Below are positions 8,288 to 15,634 of a stretch of 64,000 nucleotides of DNA, in pieces (the first letter of the stretch is position 1; each line of letters starts with the position of its first letter). Source of the DNA: Caldilinea sp. CFX5 (lineage in GTDB: Bacteria > Chloroflexota > Anaerolineae > Caldilineales > Caldilineaceae); contig QWII01000006.1 of the NCBI GenBank assembly GCA_021405325.1, positions 124,001 through 188,000 on the forward strand. Direction: 5' to 3'. Made by a program: the position numbers and the translations under genes. The notes beneath the pieces were generated by a model. That model ran no database searches and was not told where the DNA came from. It saw only the letters and a program-made list of their open reading frames with translations.

Positions 8288-10477
8288 ATGTGGAGCGATC
8301 CATTCTTTGAAATTGCCGCCATTCTCAGTTTAGCGACGGTGTTGGGTCTGGTTGGGCAGAAGTTGCGCCAACCGTTGTTGATCATGTTTTTGGCCACGGG
8401 CATTCTGGCCGGCCCGGCCTCGCTCAGTCTGATTCAAAGCCATGAACAGATTGAGTTACTGGCTCACATCGGCATTGCCCTCCTCTTATTCATCGTCGGG
8501 TTAAAACTGGATTTTCAGTTGATCCGCACAACCGGCCCGGTGGCGTTGGCCACGGGGCTGGGCCAAATTATTTTTACCTCGGCCATCGGCTTTGTGATTG
8601 CGGTAGCCCTGGGCATTTCCTGGCTCAGCGCCGCCTATGTGGCGGTGGCGCTGACCTTTTCGAGTACAATCATCATCGTCAAGCTGCTCTCGGACAAAAA
8701 GGAGATCGACGCACTCCACGGCCAGATCGCCATTGGCTTTTTGATTGTGCAAGATATTGCCGCCATTCTCGCGCTGGTCATCCTCACTACCTTTGGCATT
8801 GAGCTGGCCGCAGGTGATTCGCTCTTTGCCGCCGTCCTGCTGATCGTCGCTAAAGGGCTGGGGTTGTTGGCGGTGGTCGGCCTGCTCATGCGCTATGTGC
8901 TGCCGTCCCTGACGCAACGGTTAGCCTACTCGCCGGAGCTACTCACCCTCTTTGCCATTGCCTGGGCGGTTGCCCTCAGCGCCGCCAGCCAGGCGCTTGA
9001 CTTTAGCAAAGAAGTGGGCGCTTTTCTGGCCGGCATTTCCCTGGCCTCGACCGGGTATCGCGATACCATTGGCGGGCGCCTCACCGGCCTGCGCGATTTT
9101 CTGCTCCTCTTCTTCTTTATCGATCTGGGCGCGCGTTTGGATTGGTCGACCGTCGGCAGCCAGCTTGGCGCGTCGGTGATCTTTGCCCTCTTCGTGCTGG
9201 TTGGCAACCCGCTCATCGTTCTCGTCATCATGGGCGTGATGGGCTACCGGCGCCGCACCAGCTTCCTAGCCGGGTTGACCGTGGCGCAGATCAGCGAATT
9301 CTCCCTGATTGTGGCGGCGCTGGGTCTCAGCCTCGGTCATCTCAGCGCGGAAATCATGGGGTTAATCACCCTCGTCGGGGTGGTGACGATCTTTGTTTCG
9401 ACCTACATGATTCTCTATTCGGGGCCACTCTACCGCGTCCTGGCCGAGCCGTTGAAACTCTTTGAGCGGCGGCACCCTTACCGCGAAATGGCGCTTGAAT
9501 CTACCCAGGAACCGTCAGCAGTCGATGTGATTCTGGTCGGTTTGGGCAACTATGGCAGCGGCATTGCCGAAAAGCTGCTCCAACAAAACAAAACCATCAT
9601 CGGCGTCGATTTTGACCCCAATGCGCTGGCGCGTTGGGGCGAGCATGGCATCCCGGTGGTCTATGGCGATATGGCCGACCCGGAGTTGCACGAACAGTTA
9701 CCTTTACACAAAGCTAAGTGGGTAGTCAGCACCGTCCGTTTGCCGGAGCTGAATCTCGCCTTGCTGGAACTCTTACGCAACCGCCGTTACAGTGGGCGCG
9801 TGGCCGTGGCGGCGGCCAGTTTACATGAAGTCGAACTCTACAAGCAGGCCGGCGCCCAGGTCGTGTTACGACCTTTTATCGACGCGGCGGAACAGGCAAC
9901 TGAAGCGTTGACCCATGCCATGGAGATGTTGCCGAAAAATGTCAATTGGCCGGTCGATTTTCAGGAAATCCGTATCCAACCGGGAACCGTGTTCGCCGGC
10001 CAAACGATCCAACAGCTTCCGCTGCGCGCCTTAGTGACGGCAGCGAATGAGCAAGCACAGTCGGCATCAAGCGGGGTGTCGATTCTGGCTGTCAGCCGGG
10101 CGGGTCGCGTTTACTACGATCCGGGACCGACGTTTCAAGTTTTTCCTGGCGACCGGCTGGTGCTCATGGGCGCGCCGGAAGGGTTGCGCCAGGCGGAACA
10201 TCTGCTCAACCAACCTCACGACGATCAGGAAGCCCAGCCCCTGGAACAATTTGTGATTGCCGAAGTATCGGTCGCTGCTGCTTCACTCCGTGCCGGGCAA
10301 ACATTAGCCGATCTGCAATTTCGGCAACAACATGGGGTCACGGTGGTCGGCATTCAGCGTGGTGAAGAGCAGATCCTCATGCCCGGCCCCACCATGAAGC
10401 TGGCCGGCGGTGACCGCCTGATTGTGATTGGCAAGCAGCAGGCCGTTGCTACGCTCAAACAACTTGAACCGCTGTAG
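8288..10477 (+). CDS. CPA2 K+(Na+)/H+ antiporter with TrkA-N and TrkA-C domains
   Basis: A 729-residue Kef/YbaL-like antiporter. The Na_H_Exchanger domain with about 12 membrane segments covers about 1-390. A cytoplasmic RCK/TrkA-N Rossmann domain starts near residue 411 (VGLGNYGSG, then a GVDFD acidic strand end), and two TrkA-C-like modules follow (about 555-640 and 650-729). Such proteins exchange K+ or Na+ for H+ and are gated by nucleotides bound to the RCK domain. The start is 3 bases after uspA, so the two form an operon. The two C-terminal modules are more than many Kef proteins carry. Confidence 0.92.
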   Translation: MWSDPFFEIAAILSLATVLGLVGQKLRQPLLIMFLATGILAGPASLSLIQSHEQIELLAHIGIALLLFIVGLKLDFQLIRTTGPVALATGLGQIIFTSAIGFVIAVALGISWLSAAYVAVALTFSSTIIIVKLLSDKKEIDALHGQIAIGFLIVQDIAAILALVILTTFGIELAAGDSLFAAVLLIVAKGLGLLAVVGLLMRYVLPSLTQRLAYSPELLTLFAIAWAVALSAASQALDFSKEVGAFLAGISLASTGYRDTIGGRLTGLRDFLLLFFFIDLGARLDWSTVGSQLGASVIFALFVLVGNPLIVLVIMGVMGYRRRTSFLAGLTVAQISEFSLIVAALGLSLGHLSAEIMGLITLVGVVTIFVSTYMILYSGPLYRVLAEPLKLFERRHPYREMALESTQEPSAVDVILVGLGNYGSGIAEKLLQQNKTIIGVDFDPNALARWGEHGIPVVYGDMADPELHEQLPLHKAKWVVSTVRLPELNLALLELLRNRRYSGRVAVAAASLHEVELYKQAGAQVVLRPFIDAAEQATEALTHAMEMLPKNVNWPVDFQEIRIQPGTVFAGQTIQQLPLRALVTAANEQAQSASSGVSILAVSRAGRVYYDPGPTFQVFPGDRLVLMGAPEGLRQAEHLLNQPHDDQEAQPLEQFVIAEVSVAAASLRAGQTLADLQFRQQHGVTVVGIQRGEEQILMPGPTMKLAGGDRLIVIGKQQAVATLKQLEPL

Positions 10478-10515
10478 ATGCTCCTCCAAAACTATCCCTT
10501 TGACCAGTGTTCGGG

Positions 10516-10549
10516 CGCCCCTGGTGACTAGTTCACCAGGGGCGTTTTT
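10516..10549 (+). terminator. Intrinsic terminator after the antiporter operon
   Basis: A 12-bp stem, CGCCCCTGGTGA (10516-10527) with 10533-10544, has a 5-nt loop and is followed by TTTTT. It is a textbook rho-independent terminator, 39 bases after the stop. A TGGTATGGT at 10551-10559 directly after it may be the next gene's -10. Confidence 0.85.
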
Positions 10550-10658
10550 GTGGTATGGTAAAAGGTGCTGATATTTGCCCGTTTGGGGGACGGCTCACCT
10601 GGCAACCGCCACTGGCGCGACGAACTGTCCACAACCGGGCAACAGAAAGGAAATTCCT

Positions 10659-12011
10659 ATGCAAAGACATACCAAACAACACAAGCCGTGGTTGCTTGCC
10701 GTGGGACTGGCCTTGTTGCTCCTGTTGGGGCTGACCGGCACGGCGCTGGCCGTCGATTTTCGTGGCGGCGACACCGTGACCATCGGCAAGAACGAAGTGA
10801 TCGATGACGATCTGGTGGTAGGTGGCGCCACGGTCGTGATCGATGGCGTGATCAACGGCGATCTGGTCGCTGCCGGTGAGAACGTCATTGTCAACGGCAA
10901 GGTCAATGGCAGCCTGATCATGGCAGGACGTAGCCTGGCGCTCAACGGCCAAGTCGGCGGCACGGTGTACAGCGCCGGCGCCGCGATCGACGTGGGGCCG
11001 CAAGCGAACATTGTGCGCAACCTCTTCTTTGCCGGCTATAGCTACACAGCCGCATCCGGCAGCGTGATTGGGCGCGATAATGTGCTGGCCGGCTACCAGG
11101 CCATCCTCAAGGGCGAAGTTCAGCGTGATTTGCTGGCGACGCTGGGCGCGCTCGAATTGAACGGCGCCATTGGCCGGAATGTGATGGCGAATGTGGCGGA
11201 ACCGGGCGCCGCCGCGCCCCAATTCTTTGCGCCCTGGGGTGGCGGCCCCGAACTGCCGCCGAGCGTTGCCCCCGGTCTGCGCATTGGGCCGGAAGCCAAA
11301 ATCGTCGGCAAGTTGATGTACACCAGCCCGCTGGAACAGAGCAGCGCGATCAAAGTAACACCAGCAGGCGGCGTTGTCTATAGCCTGCCGCAAACGACAA
11401 CCACCGGCGCACCGGCAACACCGGTCACGACGCCAAATGCCACCGCTGAGTGGGCGTGGGCACGGCTGCGCGAATTTATCTCGCTGCTGGTGATTGGCAT
11501 GCTGGCGCTCTGGTTGCTGCCGGCGTTCTTTGAACGCGTGGCCGAACGGACGCAAGCACAGCCGTGGTTGGCGGCAGCCTGGGGTATGCTGGTCGGCCTT
11601 GTCGGCTATGGCGGCGCCTTGCTATTGGCCTTCCTGATCATTCTGGTGGTGGCTGGCCTGGCGGCGTTGACCCTGGCCGGGTTGGCGACCGGCGTTTTTG
11701 GGCTGGGCTTCAGCACTTGGAGTGTGGCTTTCACGCTCTTCCTGTTGTTGGGCGCCTATGGCAGCAAACTGGTCGTCCTCTACCCGTTGAGCCACACGCT
11801 GCTGGAGAAGATCCTGCCCCAGTGGAACGCCTACCGGATTGTGCCACTGACCGTGGGCATTCTCTTCTTTGTGTTGCTGCGCAGCATTCCCTATGTTGGC
11901 GTGCTGCTTGAAATCGCCGTGACGTTGATTGGCCTGGGCGCCATGTGGCTGGTTTTCCGTGAACGCTTTGCCAAACCGGTCGCACCGCCCTTGGTGTTGG
12001 CGCCGGCGTGA
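10659..12011 (+). CDS. Bactofilin-like polymer-forming domain protein with C-terminal membrane helices
   Basis: A 450-residue protein: signal peptide or N-terminal membrane helix (about 10-32), then a bactofilin-like right-handed beta-helix (about 35-170) built of short Gly/Asn/Val repeats such as VINGDLVAAG, a spacer, and four hydrophobic segments (about 275-440). I chose the ATG at 10659 (AGAAAGG upstream) rather than the longer frame because it gives a clear signal sequence. Such fusions are annotated as polymer-forming cytoskeletal proteins; here the beta domain follows an export signal and probably faces outward. An envelope scaffold role is inferred. Confidence 0.75.
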   Translation: MQRHTKQHKPWLLAVGLALLLLLGLTGTALAVDFRGGDTVTIGKNEVIDDDLVVGGATVVIDGVINGDLVAAGENVIVNGKVNGSLIMAGRSLALNGQVGGTVYSAGAAIDVGPQANIVRNLFFAGYSYTAASGSVIGRDNVLAGYQAILKGEVQRDLLATLGALELNGAIGRNVMANVAEPGAAAPQFFAPWGGGPELPPSVAPGLRIGPEAKIVGKLMYTSPLEQSSAIKVTPAGGVVYSLPQTTTTGAPATPVTTPNATAEWAWARLREFISLLVIGMLALWLLPAFFERVAERTQAQPWLAAAWGMLVGLVGYGGALLLAFLIILVVAGLAALTLAGLATGVFGLGFSTWSVAFTLFLLLGAYGSKLVVLYPLSHTLLEKILPQWNAYRIVPLTVGILFFVLLRSIPYVGVLLEIAVTLIGLGAMWLVFRERFAKPVAPPLVLAPA

Positions 12012-12018
12012 GTGCTAC

Positions 12019-12071
12019 GTGCTGCGTGCTGCGTGGCCTGAGCCTGTCGAAGGCCACGCAGCACGCAGCAC
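12019..12071. repeat. 21-bp inverted repeat with GAGCCTGTCGA loop
   Basis: Perfect arms at 12019-12039 and 12051-12071 around the 11-nt loop GAGCCTGTCGA. The arms are made of GTGCTGC words. It lies between two same-strand genes and has no T-run. The loop matches those at 31579 and (inverted) at 42951. Confidence 0.9.
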
Positions 12072-12098
12072 ATAAGCAGGCGTAGAGACGAGGTAATT

Positions 12099-12995
12099 AT
12101 GGATTACAGTCGTTTACTCAACCGCGCCTGGACGATTGTCTGGACGCACAAATTTCTGATCTTCCTCGGTGTGTTGGCGGCATTGGGTGGTGGTGAGGGT
12201 GGCAATAACATCAGTTGGCAGATGAGTGGCAGCAATGGCGATAACCAACCCACTGTTGATTGGGGAGAAAACGTTTTTACACGCATCCCGGTCTGGTTGC
12301 TTGTCTTTGGCGTTGCGTTTCTGCTGGCGTTGGGCTTGATCCTGTGGGTGGTTAGCACTGTCGCCCGTGGCGGCTTGATTGCCGGCGTTGATACGATTGA
12401 GCGTGGCGGCGAGACCACTTTCCTGACCGCCTGGAACGCCGGTTGGCAAAAAGTGTGGACGCTGCTCGGCATTGCCCTGTTGCCGATTCTGCCAATCCTG
12501 CTTTTGCTGGCGGCCGGGTTGACAAGTGTAGGAACGCTAGTAGGCTTTACCGCCCTTTTTCGCGGCGAGTTGGACTTTCCGTTGCGCACCAGCTTTGGCG
12601 TCACCCTGGTGGCAATGGCTTGTTTGACCGTCCCCGTTGCGCTGGGGCTGATGCTATTGCGTAACTTTGCCGAACGCGCCTGCCTTCTGGAAAATGTAGG
12701 CGTGTTTGCGGCCTACCGCCGGGGCTGGGAGGTGTTGACGCACAACCTGGGGCCGGCGATCATCCTCTTCTTGATTCAAATTGGCTTGTCCATTCTCCTG
12801 GGCATTAGCATGATCGGGCCGGGGCTGGTCATGGCGCTCTGTTTCTTGCTCTGGCCATTGTTGTTGTTGATTGGGGGCGCCGTGGCGGCCTACTTTTCCA
12901 CCCTGTGGACCCTGGCCTGGCGTGAATGGACCGTGGGCAACACCACGGGTCCACAAGACCTGACAGGTTTCGAAAACCTGTCAGGTCTTGTGTAG
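12099..12995 (+). CDS. Unknown multi-spanning membrane protein
   Basis: A 298-residue protein with about six hydrophobic segments (about 20-35, 65-90, 120-150, 165-185, 220-250, 255-280). The N-terminus MDYSRLLNRAW resembles proteins loosely described as glycerophosphoryl diester phosphodiesterase membrane-domain-like; I see no catalytic motif. The ATG follows GACGAGG. The last about 12 codons are written by one arm-loop-arm of an inverted repeat (12952-12992) that seems to have landed in the 3' end, giving the tail after NTTG. It follows the bactofilin-like gene and may be co-transcribed. Confidence 0.6.
   Translation: MDYSRLLNRAWTIVWTHKFLIFLGVLAALGGGEGGNNISWQMSGSNGDNQPTVDWGENVFTRIPVWLLVFGVAFLLALGLILWVVSTVARGGLIAGVDTIERGGETTFLTAWNAGWQKVWTLLGIALLPILPILLLLAAGLTSVGTLVGFTALFRGELDFPLRTSFGVTLVAMACLTVPVALGLMLLRNFAERACLLENVGVFAAYRRGWEVLTHNLGPAIILFLIQIGLSILLGISMIGPGLVMALCFLLWPLLLLIGGAVAAYFSTLWTLAWREWTVGNTTGPQDLTGFENLSGLV
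12952..12992. repeat. 19-bp inverted repeat forming the gene's 3' end
   Basis: CACAAGACCTGACAGGTTT (12952-12970) and its exact complement (12974-12992) around CGA. It lies within the last codons and stop region of the membrane-protein gene, so this repeat is translated. GACCTGACAGGTTTTCGAAAA-type words are, as far as I recall, common dispersed elements in environmental genomes. Confidence 0.9.
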
Positions 12996-13020
12996 TACGC
13001 TGATGAAAGAGAGTCATCGT

Positions 13021-13443
13021 ATGATTCGTACACAATTGAACGCCTATTCATGGCGCATCCTGACCACCTTGCTTGTCTTTACGCTCGTGACCGGCTGTAT
13101 CAAACCAATTCAACCGGTGACTGAGCAACCCACAGACTATGTTGCTGAAGAAGTCACCTTTACCAATGGCGACATTACCCTCGGCGGCACCCTTACGCTG
13201 CCCAAAAGTGCAGGCCCACATCCTGCCATCATTCTCATCTCCGGCAGTGGTCAACAGGATCGCGATGAAGCGCTCCCCATGATTCCCAATTACAAACCAT
13301 TCCAGTTTATCGCTGACCACCTGACCCGCCAGGGCATTGCCGTCCTGCGTTATGACGATCGCGGTGTCGGCCAATCGACCGGCGACCCCAGCAGCGCCAC
13401 CAGCGCCGACTTCGCCCAAGATGCGGAGGCGGCGTTGACCTAA
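13021..13443 (+). pseudogene. Truncated alpha/beta-hydrolase lipoprotein
   Basis: A 140-codon fragment. It has a lipoprotein signal (FTLVTGC), then the N-terminal half of an alpha/beta hydrolase: GTLTLP strand, oxyanion-region ISGSGQQDRDE, and VLRYDDRGVGQS. A stop follows at DAEAALT, just before the nucleophile elbow, so the catalytic Ser, Asp and His are all missing. The downstream DNA in all frames does not continue the fold. It is read as a 3'-truncated gene with the breakpoint near 13440; the ATG at 13021 was preferred over 12988, which overlaps the previous gene. Confidence 0.75.
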
Positions 13444-13512
13444 TTTTGAGCGACGTAGTGCAACGGGTGGTTTCGACCTTTACCTTTGCCCCTTGAAATG
13501 CACTGGAGGCGT

Positions 13513-14319
13513 ATGCAATCCTTAGCCATGCAAAAGGCGAACGCAAGCCACGGCGAGCCGTGGCCGGGCGGGCGACAGCTATCCAATCGATTGTATTGGG
13601 CTTTGGTGGTCCTCCTGGCCCTGTTGGCCGCGGCCAATCTCTTTTTGCCGCAAGGCGATTTTATGCCGGCCATCCCTGTCCAAGAGCTACCAGCCCCAAG
13701 ACCGGTGATGGCGCTGGCGGTAGCCGGTCTGATGCTTGTCCTCTATGGCGGGTTGGGCTGGCTAGGTTTGTTGTTGGCGCGCAAGTTGGGCTTTGCTGAT
13801 CTCTGGGAGCCAGGGATCACGCACCGTCAACGCCTGTTGCTTCCTGCGCTAGTGGGTGGCGCAACCGGTCTCTTCTTTGTTCTCGTCGATACCCTCTTTA
13901 GCCGTTTTCGTCCTTGGGGGCCACTGCCGCACCCACCCTTTCCCACATCAGTAGTGGCGTCGGCAACGGCCGGAATTGGGGAAGAGATCATCTTCCGGCT
14001 CTTCTTCATTTCTTTCTGGGTTTGGCTGATTTCGTCTGTACTCTTGCAAGGACGCCGGCAGAAGCAGGTGTTTTGGATCGTGGCCGTTGTGGCGGCGGTG
14101 GCCTTCGCCGTGGGGCATCTGCCTTCGCTCCTATTTCTCCTGGGACAGCAACAGATCACCGGCGCGTTGTTAGCTGAGATTGTCTTGCTCAATGGCGTGC
14201 TGTCGCTGCTGGCGGCGTTTTATTTGCGCAACTATGGTTTCCTGGCGGCGATCGGCGTTCATTTTTGGACTGATGTGGTCTGGCATGTCCTGTGGGGACT
14301 GGTGGCCGGGTTGCTGTAG
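13513..14319 (+). CDS. CPBP-family intramembrane glutamic protease
   Basis: About 268 residues with seven or eight hydrophobic segments. The CPBP (Abi/Rce1-like) signatures are all present: EEIIFR with the two catalytic Glu, FAVGHLPS with the second-motif His, and a late HFWTDVVWH. These proteins cleave or process membrane substrates and some serve bacteriocin immunity. The start is uncertain: ATG at 13513 has GGAGG only 3 bases upstream, with ATGs at 13498 and 13528 also possible. The GGTTTCGACC just upstream and the hydrolase fragment before it mark a rearranged junction. Confidence 0.85.
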   Translation: MQSLAMQKANASHGEPWPGGRQLSNRLYWALVVLLALLAAANLFLPQGDFMPAIPVQELPAPRPVMALAVAGLMLVLYGGLGWLGLLLARKLGFADLWEPGITHRQRLLLPALVGGATGLFFVLVDTLFSRFRPWGPLPHPPFPTSVVASATAGIGEEIIFRLFFISFWVWLISSVLLQGRRQKQVFWIVAVVAAVAFAVGHLPSLLFLLGQQQITGALLAEIVLLNGVLSLLAAFYLRNYGFLAAIGVHFWTDVVWHVLWGLVAGLL

Positions 14320-14392
14320 CGAGGATAAATCCTACACTGGCGCTGCCAGTCGTCACCGCATCGCCTGACTACAAGTGAATAGGAGATCGACA

Positions 14393-14839
14393 ATGGATCA
14401 TGTTGTCTACGTGGATGCAAAAGCGAAGGAATTAGAGCAGTTAACCACCGGCGCCAAACGCATGATTATCCGGGGCGCGACCGGGCGGAAAATCCCCTAT
14501 GATCGGGTTCAGCCGGGGGATCGGCTCTATTTGATCAACAACAATGCCGAAGGCTTGGTCAAGGCCAAGACGCAGGTCAAGCATGTCTTTCAATTGGGGA
14601 AACTTTCCGCAGCCGAGTCGGTCCAAGTGATCGAAGAGTATCAGCCCAAGTTACAGTTGACGGCGGCGCAGGTGAAGCGGTGGGCCGGCAAGCGCTATCT
14701 GGTTCTGGTCGAAGTCGATCCGGCGACGCCGGTTGAACCCTTTGCCATTGATAAGAGCGCTTATGGCAATATGGATGACTGGTTGCCGGTGGGCGACATT
14801 GAGAGGGTGCGCAGAGCGGCGCCTCTATTGATACCATAA
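14393..14839 (+). CDS. ASCH/PUA-like domain protein
   Basis: A 148-residue soluble protein. The segment GDRLYLINN...VKAKTQVKHVFQLGKL followed by a short helix and RYLVLVEV looks like an ASCH/EVE-type beta barrel of the PUA superfamily, which often binds RNA or modified bases. The start at 14393 has AGGAGA 6 bases upstream. It is followed after 12 bases by a flavodoxin, so the two may be co-transcribed. The assignment rests on fold-like pattern only. Confidence 0.55.
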   Translation: MDHVVYVDAKAKELEQLTTGAKRMIIRGATGRKIPYDRVQPGDRLYLINNNAEGLVKAKTQVKHVFQLGKLSAAESVQVIEEYQPKLQLTAAQVKRWAGKRYLVLVEVDPATPVEPFAIDKSAYGNMDDWLPVGDIERVRRAAPLLIP

Positions 14840-14851
14840 GGAGAGAACACC

Positions 14852-15343
14852 ATGAAAGCCTTAGTCATTTATGATTCCGCCTTTGGCAATACCGCCCAAG
14901 TGGCCCAGGCGATTGGGGCTGCGTTGGGCAACCAGGCTGAGGTCGTGATCAAGCAGGTGCGCGATGCGCTGCCGGAACAATTGCGTGACTACCATTTGCT
15001 GGTTGTCGGCTCACCGACGCAGGGCTTTCGACCAACGGCCGCCATCACAACTTTTCTCAAGCGGGCGCCTACCCAGGCCCTGCAAGGGGTCAAGGTGGCG
15101 GCCTTTGATACGCGCATTGCCGCCGGTGACATCAAACCGGCCATCTTCCGGTTCATCGTCAAATGGGGCGGGTACGCAGCCAAACCGATTGCCGAGTTGC
15201 TCCAACAGCGCGGCGGGGAATTGGTCGCGCCGCCGGAAGGTTTCTATGTCGAAGGGAAGGAAGGACCGCTCAAGGTGGGTGAACTTGAACGGGCAGATCA
15301 TTGGGCAAAACAATTGGTGGCGACCCAGGTCATTGCTGTCTAA
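14852..15343 (+). CDS. Flavodoxin family protein
   Basis: A 163-residue flavodoxin. The FMN phosphate loop is YDSAFGNTAQVAQ (about residues 8-20), followed by strand LLVVGSPTQGF and AAFDTRI. Length and order fit a single-domain flavodoxin rather than an oxygenase-linked form. The ATG follows AAGGAGAG. It would carry low-potential electrons; no partner reductase is next to it. Confidence 0.88.
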   Translation: MKALVIYDSAFGNTAQVAQAIGAALGNQAEVVIKQVRDALPEQLRDYHLLVVGSPTQGFRPTAAITTFLKRAPTQALQGVKVAAFDTRIAAGDIKPAIFRFIVKWGGYAAKPIAELLQQRGGELVAPPEGFYVEGKEGPLKVGELERADHWAKQLVATQVIAV

Positions 15344-15518
15344 TGCCCTACCAATGGCTATGATGAAAGATTTTTACATTTGGCCGCATCTATTCTAAGA
15401 GAACGATGGAGCGCTGTGGAGCGAAATGATGCCGGTTTCGTCCCTCGCTCCTTCTCTTGCCGCTGCCCCCTATTATCGCACCTGACCATGCTGTTATTGG
15501 TGAGAGAAGGGGTCATCA

Positions 15519-15576
15519 TAGAACGAAAAGAGCAGTGTGTCCTCGACGGCAAGGACACACTGCTCTTTTCGTTCTA
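15519..15576. terminator. 25-bp hairpin between convergent genes
   Basis: Perfect 25-bp arms (15519-15543 and 15552-15576) with an 8-nt loop CGACGGCA. The lower stem gives TTTTC runs on both strands, so it could terminate the flavodoxin (+) and the C25 protease (-) transcripts. The rest of 15344-15634 holds no gene that I can support. Confidence 0.8.
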
Positions 15577-15634
15577 GTGCGTTGGTTTTGCGCCCAAAGG
15601 CCACCCATTCAACCAACTACCAAACCAACTCCCC

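Noticed and set aside
10533..11555. Long minus-strand frame opposite the bactofilin-like gene
   Set aside because: It mirrors the coding gene, has no homology-like features and is a G+C-driven shadow.
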